A stretch of 64,000 nt of DNA from Nocardioides oceani (GTDB lineage: Bacteria > Actinomycetota > Actinomycetes > Propionibacteriales > Nocardioidaceae), in assembly GCF_030412965.1 (NCBI RefSeq), contig NZ_JAUHJQ010000001.1, forward strand, positions 770,060 through 834,059. The letters run 5' to 3'. Positions within the stretch are counted from its first letter, which is position 1. Each line of letters starts with the position of its first letter. The position numbers and the translations under genes are program-made. Positions 26,537 to 34,136 of the stretch are shown in pieces. The notes under the pieces were generated by a model. That model did not search any database and was not told the origin of the DNA. It was given only the letters and a program-made list of their open reading frames with translations.

Positions 26537-27909
26537 CCGCCACCGCACCGGTCCCGCCCGGCGCCGGCACGCAGGTCACGGACGAGGAGTCGGCCCGCGC
26601 GGGGCGCGGGCCCCTGGTGCAGTACGCCACCGGCTCGCTCGGCATGGGCGCCTGGGTGACGGTCCCGGGACTGCTCCTCCTCTACTTCCTCACCCACACC
26701 CTCGGCGTCTCGCCGCTGGTCGCCGGCCTGGCGCTGCTGGTGCCCAAGATCGTCGACGCCGTCCTGCACCCGCTCCTCGGGACGTGGTCGGACCGGCAGG
26801 CCGGCCGGCGCGGCCACCGCCGCGGCATGATGCGCTGGGGCCTGCTGCTCGGCGGCGCGATGCTGGCCATGTTCACCGTGCCCGGTGACCTGCACGGGAC
26901 GCCGGCCGCGCTGTGGGTCGCCGGCTGGTACGTCGTCGGGAACGTGCTCTTCGCGGCGTTCCAGGTGCCCTACCTCACGACCCCCTCGGACCTGCGGGTC
27001 GGCTACCACGAACGCACCCGCGTCTTCATGGTGCGGATGGTCCTGCTGACGGTCGGGCTCCTCCTCGCCGGCGTCCTGGCGCCGGTGCTGGTCTCCGACG
27101 AGCAGCGCGGCAGCTACACCCGGATGGCGCTCGTCTTCGCCGTCCTCATGCTGGGGACCGCCTGGGTCGCGGTGCGCGGCGTGCGGGGCCTCAACGACAC
27201 CTGCGGCTTCCGGGCGCCGACCCCGCACGCGCAGTCCGCCCTGGCCGACCTCCGGCTGGCCTGGCGCGACCGGGACTTCCGCCTGCTGGTGCTCTCCTAC
27301 CTCTTCACCGGTGCGACGACGCACCTCGTCCTCGCGGCCGTGCCGTTCTACGCCGAGCACGTGCTCGGCCGCTCCGGACTGACCGCCGTCCTGATGGGGG
27401 CGTTCCTCGCACCGGCGATCGTCACCTCGCCGCTGTGGCTGCGCGTCTCCGGGCGGATCGGCAAGCACCGCGGGCTGCTGCTCGCGCAGCTGATGTTCGT
27501 GCTCGGCACCGTGGCGCTCCTCGCCGGCGACCACGTGCCGACCGCGGTCACCGTCGTGGTCGTCGTCCTCCTCGGCACGTCCTTCGCCGGCCTGCAGCTG
27601 CTGGCGTTCTCGATGGTGCCCGATGCGGTGGCCGCCGCCGAGCGCCGGGGCGAGTCGCGCGCCGGCGCGTACACCGGCGTGTGGACGGCCACCGAGGCGG
27701 TCGGCACCGCCGTCGGGCCCTACGTCTACTCCGCCGCCCTCGCGCTGGGTGGCTTCGCGGCCTCGGTGGACGGGGAGAGCGTGCCGCAGACGGCGACCGC
27801 CGTCCGCGCGGTGCTCCTCGGGTTCACCGCCGTCCCGGCGGTCCTCATGACCCTCGCGTGGCTCATCCAGCGCCGCTGCGCCCTCGACGCCCCCACCGCG
27901 CGGAGGTGA
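26533..27909 (+). CDS. MFS transporter of the sugar/cation symporter type
   Basis: 458 residues with about 12 membrane helices. MFS_2/GPH-like loop HPLLGTWSDRQAGRRGHRRG between helices 2 and 3 and VPYLTTPSDL in helix 5 resemble the melibiose/GPH family. GTG start with a GTGA overlap on the SDR stop. Within this operon it is the likely importer of the substrate oxidised by the monooxygenase; whether that is a sugar is doubtful given the partners. Confidence 0.85.
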   Translation: MTATAPVPPGAGTQVTDEESARAGRGPLVQYATGSLGMGAWVTVPGLLLLYFLTHTLGVSPLVAGLALLVPKIVDAVLHPLLGTWSDRQAGRRGHRRGMMRWGLLLGGAMLAMFTVPGDLHGTPAALWVAGWYVVGNVLFAAFQVPYLTTPSDLRVGYHERTRVFMVRMVLLTVGLLLAGVLAPVLVSDEQRGSYTRMALVFAVLMLGTAWVAVRGVRGLNDTCGFRAPTPHAQSALADLRLAWRDRDFRLLVLSYLFTGATTHLVLAAVPFYAEHVLGRSGLTAVLMGAFLAPAIVTSPLWLRVSGRIGKHRGLLLAQLMFVLGTVALLAGDHVPTAVTVVVVVLLGTSFAGLQLLAFSMVPDAVAAAERRGESRAGAYTGVWTATEAVGTAVGPYVYSAALALGGFAASVDGESVPQTATAVRAVLLGFTAVPAVLMTLAWLIQRRCALDAPTARR

Positions 27910-28622
27910 TGGCCGACCCGGGCTCGGTCGCGACGCTCGTCGCGCTCGCCGCCATCGTGGTGGGTGCGATCGCGCAGGCCGCGACCGGCATGGGCTTCTC
28001 CCTCGTCGTCGCCCCCTGCCTCTCCGCCGTCCTGGGGCCGCGCGACGGCGTCGTCGTGACGCTGGTGCTGGCCGCCCTGTCCTCGGTCGCCCCGCTGTGG
28101 GGCAACCGCGCCCATGTCGACCCCCGCGCGGTCGCCCGCCTCCTGGTCCCGACCCTGGCGTTCACCCCGGTCGCGGCCTGGGTGGTCCACGACGTCGACA
28201 CGCGCTGGCTCGCGCTCGGCGGCGGCGTCGGGGTCATCCTCGCGACGCTCCTGCTCGCCAGCGGCCTGCGCTCCCCGTGGCTCCGCCGCCGCGGGGCGAC
28301 CGTCGGGGTCGGGGCCGCCAGCGCCGCGCTCAACGTGGTCGGCGGCGTCGGCGGACCACCGGTCGGCCTCTACGTGGCCAACGCCGGCTGGGAGCCGCGC
28401 ACCGCCCGCGGCACGCTCCAGGCGTTCTTCGGCGTGCAGAACATCGTCACCGCCCTGGTCCTCGGCCTCGTGCTGCCCGACCCGGCACAGCTCGCTGCGC
28501 TCGTGCTCGGGACGGCCGCGGGGCTGCTGCTCGCCGGGCGGATGGGCGTCACGACCGTGCGCGCCGGCATCCTGGCCGTCTCGTTCATCGGCGGCGTCTG
28601 GCTCGTGACCGGGACCGTCTGA
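27909..28622 (+). CDS. TauE/SafE family sulfite/anion exporter
   Basis: 237 residues, about eight membrane helices. TauE/SafE hallmarks include GAIAQAATGMGFSLV in helix 1 and the repeat GGVGGPPVGLY later. ATG shares one base with the MFS stop (TGATG), with GGAGGTG upstream. Members export sulfite, sulfoacetate or other organic anions. Last gene of the operon; a perfect 15-bp hairpin follows. The pairing with a flavin monooxygenase raises the possibility of organosulfur breakdown, which is inference only. Confidence 0.85.
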   Translation: MADPGSVATLVALAAIVVGAIAQAATGMGFSLVVAPCLSAVLGPRDGVVVTLVLAALSSVAPLWGNRAHVDPRAVARLLVPTLAFTPVAAWVVHDVDTRWLALGGGVGVILATLLLASGLRSPWLRRRGATVGVGAASAALNVVGGVGGPPVGLYVANAGWEPRTARGTLQAFFGVQNIVTALVLGLVLPDPAQLAALVLGTAAGLLLAGRMGVTTVRAGILAVSFIGGVWLVTGTV

Positions 28623-28658
28623 GCCGCGGGCCCCCACCCGACGTACGGGTGGAGAACA

Positions 28659-28696
28659 CGAGAGCCGCAGGTCGGTGGACTGACCTGCGGCTCTCG
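28659..28696. terminator. Bidirectional hairpin terminator after the TauE gene and tRNA-Arg
   Basis: Perfect 15-bp stem, arms CGAGAGCCGCAGGTC (28659-28673) and GACCTGCGGCTCTCG (28682-28696), 8-base loop. It lies between the plus-strand operon end and the 3' end of the minus-strand tRNA, so it can serve both. Confidence 0.85.
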
Positions 28697-28701
28697 ATCT
28701 G

Positions 28702-28774
28702 CGCGCCCGTAGGGATTCGAACCCCAAACCTTCTGATCCGTAGTCAGATGCTCTATCCGTTGAGCTACGGGCGC
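28702..28774 (-). tRNA. tRNA-Arg (anticodon ACG)
   Basis: 73-base cloverleaf on the minus strand: acceptor GCGCCCG pairs with CGGGCGC, D-arm GCTCAACGGATAGAGC, anticodon stem TCTGA/TCAGA with loop CTACGGA giving ACG, and T-arm with GGTTCGAATCC. No encoded CCA. Reads CGT, and through inosine other CGN codons. Confidence 0.95.
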
Positions 28775-29103
28775 CCGTCCACCTCGCGGCGGACAAGGGA
28801 AGACCTTAGCCGACGACAGCGGCGAAGCCGAAATCTGGAGGGGCCCGCGACCGCGGTGTGACCTGGCCCACCAACCGTTGAACGATCCAATAGTGACCCC
28901 CAGAGGCCGGGGGTACATTCAGCGGACCGGAGGCCCCGGCGCATCCTCGCCGACCCCGGTGACCCACAGAAGTCGCCGACAACGACGCCGCGCGATCCAC
29001 AGCAACTCCACGACACACCGTCGATACGCTCGACGGCCGGCGGCGCCTCCGCCCGAGCGGGGCGGCCACCGCGAATGCGCGAGAGGGAACGGAACTCAAG
29101 GTT
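28775..29103. promoter_or_regulatory. 329-base intergenic region upstream of pckG
   Basis: No open frame with a plausible start is seen. It holds the tRNA-Arg promoter (minus) and that of pckG (plus). Features worth noting are AT-richer stretches around 28874-28895 (TTGAAC, CCAATAG) and TACATT near 28914 as possible promoter parts, a weak CCCCC/GGGGG stem at 28900-28912, and CGTCGA-TACGC-TCGACG near 29020-29036. The length suggests controlled transcription of pckG; no consensus is firm. Confidence 0.4.
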
Positions 29104-30912
29104 ATGACCGCCGAGACGCAGGCACCGACCACCCACCGAGGCATCGCCGACTTCGTCGAGAAGTGGGCCGCGATCATGCAGCCGGACAGCATCCACTGGT
29201 GCACCGGTGACGACCAGGAGTGGGACGAGCTGACCCGAGCGCTCGAGTCCACCGGCACCTTCACGCGGCTCAACCCGCAGCTGAAGCCGAACTCCTTCTA
29301 CGCCGCCTCCGACCCGATCGACGTCGCGCGCGTCGAGGACCGGACCTACATCTGCTCGGTCGAGGAGAAGGACGCGGGGCCGACCAACAACTGGATGGCC
29401 CCCGACGAGATGAAGACCCTCATGAACGGCCTCTACGAGGGCTGCATGAAGGGCCGCACGATGTACGTCATCCCCTTCGTCATGGGCCACCTCGAGTCCG
29501 AGCGCCCGATGTTCGGCATCGAGATCACCGACTCGGCGTACGTCACCGCCTCGATGCGCGTCATGGCCCGCATGGGCACCAACGTCCTGCGCCGCATGGA
29601 GGAGCTCGACGCCGACTTCGTCGAGGCCGTCCACTCCGTCGGGCACCCCCTCGCCGAGGGCGAGAAGGACGTCGCCTGGCCGTGCAACGACACCAAGTAC
29701 ATCGTGCACTTCCCCGAGGAGCGGGGCATCTGGTCCTTCGGCTCCGGGTACGGCGGCAACGCGCTGCTGGGCAAGAAGTGCTACGCGCTGCGCATCGCGA
29801 GCGTCATGGCCCGCGACGAGGGCTGGCTCGCCGAGCACATGCTGATCCTCAAGCTGACCAGCCCCCAGGGCGTCGTGAAGTACATCGCCGCCGCGTTCCC
29901 GAGCGCCTGCGGCAAGACCAACCTCGCCATGCTGGAGCCGACCATCCCCGGATGGAAGGTCGAGACCCTCGGCGACGACATCGCCTGGATGCGGGTCGGC
30001 GAGGACGGCCGCCTGTGGGCGGTCAACCCCGAGTACGGCTTCTTCGGCGTCGCGCCGGGCACGAACTACCACACCAACCCGAACGCGATGAAGACCATCG
30101 AGAAGGGCAACTCGGTCTTCACCAACGTCGCGCTCACCGAGGACGGCGACGTCTGGTGGGAGGGCCTGGAGAACCCGCCGGCCAAGGCGACCTCGTGGAA
30201 GGGCGAGCCGTGGACCCCCGAGTCCGAGGAGCTCTCCAGCCACCCGAACAGCCGCTACTGCACGCCGATCAAGCAGTGCGACATCCTCGCGGACGAGTAC
30301 GACGACCCGCGCGGCGTCCCGATCGACGCGATCCTCTTTGGCGGCCGCCGCAAGACGACCGTCCCGCTGGTCTTCGAGGCCCGCGACTGGACCCACGGCA
30401 CCTTCCTCGGCGCGACGCTCTCCTCGGAGACCACCGCCGCCGCGGTCGGCGCGGTCGGCGTCGTGCGCCGCGACCCGATGGCGATGCTGCCGTTCATCGG
30501 CTACAACGCCGGTGACTACTTCAGCCACTGGATCAACGTCGGCAAGGACAACGACGCGGCCAAGCTGCCGAAGATCTTCTACGTCAACTGGTTCCGCCGC
30601 GACGACGAGGGCGGCTTCCTGTGGCCGGGCTTCGGCGAGAACAGCCGCGTGCTGAAGTGGATCGTCGAGCGCATCGACGGCCAGGCCGCCGCCGAGGAGA
30701 CCCCGATCGGCCGGGTGCCGGCGCCGGGCTCGCTCGACATCGACGGCCTCGACATGACCGAGGACGCGCTCCGCTCGGCCCTCGAGGTCGACCCGGAGGA
30801 GTGGAAGGCGGAGCTCCCGCAGATCCAGGAGTGGTTCGAGAAGTTCGGCGACGACCTGCCCGCCGTGCTCTGGACCGAGCTCGACGGCCTCAAGTCCCGC
30901 CTGGGCGCCTGA
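29104..30912 (+). CDS. pckG: Phosphoenolpyruvate carboxykinase (GTP)
   Basis: 602-residue enzyme converting oxaloacetate and GTP to PEP, GDP and CO2; the gateway to gluconeogenesis. P-loop with the hyper-reactive cysteine FPSACGKTN (Cys269 within 265-273), substrate loop [11 protein letters not shown], metal-site GDDIAWM, guanine region [12 protein letters not shown] and YNAGDY. Length matches the GTP class, not the ATP class. ATG at 29104 preceded by AAGG. Followed by a hairpin terminator. Confidence 0.97.
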   Translation: MTAETQAPTTHRGIADFVEKWAAIMQPDSIHWCTGDDQEWDELTRALESTGTFTRLNPQLKPNSFYAASDPIDVARVEDRTYICSVEEKDAGPTNNWMAPDEMKTLMNGLYEGCMKGRTMYVIPFVMGHLESERPMFGIEITDSAYVTASMRVMARMGTNVLRRMEELDADFVEAVHSVGHPLAEGEKDVAWPCNDTKYIVHFPEERGIWSFGSGYGGNALLGKKCYALRIASVMARDEGWLAEHMLILKLTSPQGVVKYIAAAFPSACGKTNLAMLEPTIPGWKVETLGDDIAWMRVGEDGRLWAVNPEYGFFGVAPGTNYHTNPNAMKTIEKGNSVFTNVALTEDGDVWWEGLENPPAKATSWKGEPWTPESEELSSHPNSRYCTPIKQCDILADEYDDPRGVPIDAILFGGRRKTTVPLVFEARDWTHGTFLGATLSSETTAAAVGAVGVVRRDPMAMLPFIGYNAGDYFSHWINVGKDNDAAKLPKIFYVNWFRRDDEGGFLWPGFGENSRVLKWIVERIDGQAAAEETPIGRVPAPGSLDIDGLDMTEDALRSALEVDPEEWKAELPQIQEWFEKFGDDLPAVLWTELDGLKSRLGA

Positions 30913-30948
30913 GCCGCGGCTCCACCCCGCAGCACCCCGCAGCACCCA

Positions 30949-30983
30949 CCGAGGGCCCCCGTCCACCCGGACGGGGCCCTCGG
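30949..30983 (+). terminator. Hairpin terminator after pckG
   Basis: CCGAGGGCCCC (from 30949) pairs with GGGGCCCTCGG (ending 30983) and the stem continues through GTC/GAC with one bulged C; loop CACCCG. It starts 36 bases after the pckG stop. Confidence 0.8.
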
Positions 30984-31041
30984 CGCGTGTGGGAGCATGA
31001 GCCGGGTCTCGGGGCCGCAACAGGAGAGCAAGGGGAGGTCC

Positions 31042-32040
31042 GTGGCCGAGTACGACTCGCAGGACCGGCGGCTGTTCGAGACGGTGGCCGCGCCGCTGTA
31101 CGAGGAGATGCTGACCGGGTCCGGGCTCGCCCCCGACGACCCGCGGCTCGCCCCGGACGCTCCCGACGCCGAGCCGCGGCGGGCGCTCGAGCTGCTCCTC
31201 GACCTCGGCCTGGTGCGCCGCGACACCGAGACCGACCGGTGGCTGCCGGAGGACCCGACCAGCAGCGTCGCGCGGGTCGTCTCGCCGCTGGGGCGCGAGG
31301 GCGCGCGCCTCCTCGAGGAGTCGGCCGCCTGGTCCTCGACGCTGGCCGCGCTGGGGCAGGCCTGGCGACGTACGCCGCAGGCCGCCGACGTCGGGCCCTT
31401 CACCTACCTGCGGGCCGAGGCGATCGAGCCGTTCCTCGCCGCCCTCGTCGCGGAGTGCCAGGAGGAGGCGCTCACCGCCCAGCCGCAGACCGGACGCGAC
31501 CCCAAGCTCCTCGCGGTCGGCATCCGGCGCGACACCGCCCTGCTCGAGCGCGGCGCCCGGATCCGGACGCTCTACCAGCACAGCGCCCGCCGCAGCTCCG
31601 CCACCCGGGAGTACGTCGCCGAGGTGAGCGCCCGCGGCGCGGAGGTCCGCACGCTCGACGAGTTCTTCAACCGGATGATCGTCATCGACCGGCGTGTGGC
31701 GGTGATCCCCAGCGGGGACGACCTCAGCACCGCCCTGGCGGTCCGCGAGCCGTCGGTGGTCGCCTACCTCGTCGACGTCTTCGAGCGCTCCTGGGAGCGC
31801 GGGCGGCCCTTTACCAGCCGCAGCGCCACCATGCTCAAGGACATCGCCGCGGAGCAGCGGGCGATGACCCTGCGGATGCTCATCGAGGGCCATCCCGACC
31901 CGGTCTCCGCCAAGCGGCTGGGCGTCAGCCCGCGGACCTACGCCGGCTACGTGGCCGACCTGAAGAACGAGTTCGAGGCCGAGACCCGCTTCCAGCTCGG
32001 CTACACGATCGGGCAGCTCGGCCTCTCCGGCGAGGAGTGA
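31042..32040 (+). CDS. LuxR-type regulator with N-terminal winged helix and PLD-like middle region
   Basis: 332 residues from GTG 31042, which has GGGGAGG just upstream (an ATG at 30997 in frame lacks a useful site). N-terminal 10-70 looks like a TrmB/MarR-type winged helix (FETVAAPLYEEML, ALELLLDLGLVRRD). The middle contains LDEFFNRMIVIDRRVAVIP, as in phospholipase-D-like sensor regions of TrmB-type regulators. The extreme C-terminus is a LuxR-family helix-turn-helix (RLGVSPRTYAGYVADL). No receiver or kinase. It is convergent with the gene for a small secreted peptide 160 bases downstream, so it may be the peptide's intracellular receptor or its controller. Confidence 0.8.
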   Translation: MAEYDSQDRRLFETVAAPLYEEMLTGSGLAPDDPRLAPDAPDAEPRRALELLLDLGLVRRDTETDRWLPEDPTSSVARVVSPLGREGARLLEESAAWSSTLAALGQAWRRTPQAADVGPFTYLRAEAIEPFLAALVAECQEEALTAQPQTGRDPKLLAVGIRRDTALLERGARIRTLYQHSARRSSATREYVAEVSARGAEVRTLDEFFNRMIVIDRRVAVIPSGDDLSTALAVREPSVVAYLVDVFERSWERGRPFTSRSATMLKDIAAEQRAMTLRMLIEGHPDPVSAKRLGVSPRTYAGYVADLKNEFEAETRFQLGYTIGQLGLSGEE

Positions 32041-32081
32041 CCCCGCTCCGCCGCACGAGCGGACCTGCCCCGGAGACGCCA

Positions 32082-32111
32082 CGAGACCGGCGACGGACGT
32101 CGCCGGTCTCG
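32082..32111. terminator. Bidirectional hairpin between LuxR and peptide genes
   Basis: Perfect 13-bp stem, arms CGAGACCGGCGAC (32082-32094) and GTCGCCGGTCTCG (32099-32111), loop GGAC. It separates two convergent genes and can end both transcripts. Confidence 0.8.
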
Positions 32112-32199
32112 AGCGGCTCGGGCGCCGTCCTTCTTGGGGGGTGGACGACGATCGCTGCTACCGGGGGGAGGGGCAGCGTCCCGAGCGGGTCTGCAGGGT

Positions 32200-32334
32200 C
32201 TACCTCCCGGCCGTGGGGGCGATCCGGTAGCCCCACGTGGTGTCGGCCTGGGCCGCCGGCGCGGAGACCGCGAGGAGACCGAAGCTGACGGCGGCTGCGG
32301 CGAACGTGATGCCGACCTTGCGAGCGAAGTTCAT
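32200..32334 (-). CDS. Small secreted peptide precursor, 44 residues
   Basis: ATG at 32334 with the strong site AGAGGTGGG upstream; TAG at 32200-32202. Residues 1-30 form a textbook signal peptide: basic start (MNFARKVG), hydrophobic core, and cleavage motif APAAQA. The predicted mature product is only 14 residues, DTTWGYRIAPTAGR, with no Cys. That is far too short for an enzyme and has the size of a peptide signal. It faces a LuxR-type regulator gene across a shared terminator. Related short exported peptides beside similar regulators occur in other actinobacteria as far as I recall; I do not know a described function. Confidence 0.75.
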   Translation of the reverse strand: MNFARKVGITFAAAAVSFGLLAVSAPAAQADTTWGYRIAPTAGR

Positions 32335-32527
32335 GAGTCCCACCTCTGTGTCCTGAGTCCCGACCCCCGTGCCGGCGTCGGAACCTCAGTCTGACCCGGT
32401 CGCGCGCGGCCGACTCCCCGCGGGTTGGCTCAGAAATGTGCATTGCACGAACGTGCAGTCGGCGGGCAGCACGACAGCCGCCGCCGCTCGGGGGAGGGAC
32501 GCGCCGCAGGCACCGTAGTGCAGACGA

Positions 32528-32555
32528 CCCCCGCGCGGATCGAACCGCGCGGGGG
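32528..32555 (-). terminator. Hairpin terminator after tRNA-Ser(GCT)
   Basis: Perfect 11-bp stem, arms CCCCCGCGCGG (32528-32538) and CCGCGCGGGGG (32545-32555), loop ATCGAA. It begins 7 bases past the tRNA 3' end in the direction of transcription. Confidence 0.8.
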
Positions 32556-32561
32556 CCGGGC

Positions 32562-32655
32562 TGGCGGAGGCGGCGGGATTTGAACCCGCGAGAGGGTTGT
32601 AGCCCTCAACCCGCTTAGCAGGCGGGCGCCATAGACCGGACTAGGCGACGCCTCC
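32562..32655 (-). tRNA. tRNA-Ser (anticodon GCT), CCA encoded
   Basis: Minus-strand class II tRNA. Acceptor GGAGGCG/CGCCTCC, discriminator G followed by encoded CCA (32564-32562), anticodon stem CCCGC/GCGGG with loop CTGCTAA giving GCT, long variable arm GGGTTGAGGGCTACAACCC region, and T-loop GGTTCAAATCC. Reads AGC/AGU serine codons. Confidence 0.95.
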
Positions 32656-32727
32656 TCGACAGCGCGCACAGGCTACAAGGCCCCGCACCGCTGCGGCCAA
32701 TCAGGGGCCCGGCCGGGCACCTGTGGC

Positions 32728-33189
32728 TCAGAACGGGCGCAGGCCCTCGCCGTGGCGCAGCCGCACCTGCAGCTCGCGGACCAGCGCGTCGCCGTCGGCC
32801 GCCAGGACGTCGACGGGGATCGTCGTGGCGCTCCCGTCGACCAGGCGCAGGACCACGCAGCGGATCCCGCGCGGCGAGGCCGTCGACACCTCCTGCACCT
32901 GGGTCCAGGCCGCCTGCTTCGTGCCGGCCCCGCGCACCATCCGGACGCGGTACCCGGCGTCGTCGAACCGCACGACCGCGAGGCCGGCGCGCAGCCACCA
33001 CGCCAGGGCCAGCACGCCGAGCAGCCCCGCCGCGGCGAGCACCACCACGGCGTCGCCGGGCAGGCCGGCGAAGGAGACCAACGCGGTCCCGACCAGCACC
33101 AGCACCGCGAGCAGGACGAGCGCCAGGCCGACGAACCGGGCGGCCACGGACGGGGCGAGGCGGTAGCGGGTCGGCGCGGCGTCGGGCAT
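32728..33189 (-). CDS. Small membrane protein with PH-like domain
   Basis: 153 residues. Two membrane helices near the N-terminus (about 18-40 and 46-66) are followed by a compact soluble domain (about 75-150: VVRFDDAGYRVRMVRG, WTQVQEVSTASPRG, VLRLVDGSATTIPVDVL) that fits the bacterial PH / DUF3093-like fold. ATG at 33189. Diverges from the next gene with 84 bases between. Function unknown. Confidence 0.7.
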   Translation of the reverse strand: MPDAAPTRYRLAPSVAARFVGLALVLLAVLVLVGTALVSFAGLPGDAVVVLAAAGLLGVLALAWWLRAGLAVVRFDDAGYRVRMVRGAGTKQAAWTQVQEVSTASPRGIRCVVLRLVDGSATTIPVDVLAADGDALVRELQVRLRHGEGLRPF

Positions 33190-33273
33190 GCCCCCGATTG
33201 TCCTCCAGCCCCTTGTCGCCCGGGGCCGCCGGGTCCATGCTCGAAGCCCGCGCCCCGTCCTCGGGAGGTCGTC

Positions 33274-33666
33274 ATGACGCTCGCCGCCCAGCCCGCCCCC
33301 GCCGTCGGCCTCGAGCACGCGCTCGCCGGCCTCGTCGCGGCCGCCTCCCCGCCGCAGGGCACCTCCTCCGGCGCGTGGCGCTGGCAGGTGCACCGGCGGA
33401 TGGGCGCGGTCCGCGACGCGCTCGTAGCCGAGGTCGGCGGCCAGTCCGAGGCGTGGCTGGCCGCGCGCGGCGGCACGACCTCCCGGGAGCGCGGCACGCT
33501 GCTCGCCCGGCTCGGCACCACCGGCGCGCACGTCCTCGCCGACGGCGACGCACCCGTCGTACGTCGCGAGCTCGACCGGCTGCTGGTCGACCTCGGCCGC
33601 CACGTCCAGCGCCTGCACGACCTGGCCTACGACGAGGTCGAGCTGGAGCTCGGCGGCTCGGACTAG
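33274..33666 (+). CDS. Conserved hypothetical protein, 130 residues
   Basis: ATG at 33274 with GGGAGG 7 bases upstream. Helical, charged, no membrane segment. Recognisable features are GAWRWQVHRRMGAVRDAL, WLAARGGTTSRERGTLLARL and a C-terminal RLHDLAYDEVELELGG. I recall similar proteins in nocardioform genomes but no function. It lies just upstream of a tRNA-Ser. Confidence 0.72.
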   Translation: MTLAAQPAPAVGLEHALAGLVAAASPPQGTSSGAWRWQVHRRMGAVRDALVAEVGGQSEAWLAARGGTTSRERGTLLARLGTTGAHVLADGDAPVVRRELDRLLVDLGRHVQRLHDLAYDEVELELGGSD

Positions 33667-33716
33667 CCGTCTCCTACACTCCTCCCGTCGGACCGGCGCA
33701 CAGCGGCGGCCGGCAC

Positions 33717-33804
33717 GGAGGGGTGCCGGAGTGGCCGATCGGAACCGCCTTGAAAGCGGTCGTAGGGAGACCTACCGCGGGTTCGAATCCCGCCCCCTCT
33801 GCCA
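33717..33804 (+). tRNA. tRNA-Ser (anticodon TGA), CCA encoded
   Basis: 88 bases. Acceptor GGAGGGG pairs with CCCCTCT (one G-U at position 1), discriminator G and encoded CCA, anticodon stem ACCGC/GCGGT with loop CTTGAAA giving TGA, variable arm GTAGGGAGACCTAC, T-arm GCGGGTTCGAATCCCGC. Reads UCN serine codons. Confidence 0.95.
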
Positions 33805-33864
33805 GGAACGGCCCGGTCGCGACCGATGCGCGGGTACCCCCCGGTAACGGCTAGCGTCGCCAGC

Positions 33865-34095
33865 ATGCCCCGGGAGCAGGTCAGCGAGATCGTCGCCGAG
33901 ATGGTCGCCAACGTCATGTCGGTGGTCGTCGAGCCCGGCGCCGCCGTCGCCCCCGGCGACACCGTGGTGCTGCTGGAGTCGATGAAGATGGAGATCCCGG
34001 TCGTCGTCGAGCACGCCGGGACCGTCCGCGCGGTCAAGGTCGCCGCCGGCGACGTCGTCCAGGAGGGCGACGTCCTGCTCGAGGTCCTGCTCTAG
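33865..34095 (+). CDS. Single-domain biotin carrier protein
   Basis: 76 residues, all one biotinyl domain. The biotin-accepting Lys lies in LLESMKMEIPV, with the paired hairpin VVEPGAAVAPGDTV before it and VKVAAGDVVQEGDVL after. ATG at 33865 (MPREQVSE) fits the usual length; an in-frame ATG at 33826 would add 13 residues. Such free-standing carriers can serve acyl-CoA carboxylases; the MCC alpha subunit at the right end of the window has its own biotin domain, so this one works elsewhere. Confidence 0.9.
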   Translation: MPREQVSEIVAEMVANVMSVVVEPGAAVAPGDTVVLLESMKMEIPVVVEHAGTVRAVKVAAGDVVQEGDVLLEVLL

Positions 34096-34097
34096 CC

Positions 34098-34136
34098 GGG
34101 TCGGCCGCGGGTCGGCTGCGGGTCGGCTGCGGGTCG
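34098..34136. repeat. Tandem 11-base repeat, three and a half copies
   Basis: Units GGGTCGGCCGC, GGGTCGGCTGC, GGGTCGGCTGC and a partial GGGTCG fill the whole gap between the convergent biotin carrier and membrane-protein genes, starting two bases after one stop codon. Confidence 0.85.

Noticed and set aside
28765..32082. 1105-codon open frame antisense to pckG and the LuxR gene
   Set aside because: Its translation is Glu/Asp/Leu/Val/Gly-rich with no domain, typical of the mirror frame of high-GC genes; pckG on the other strand is certain.
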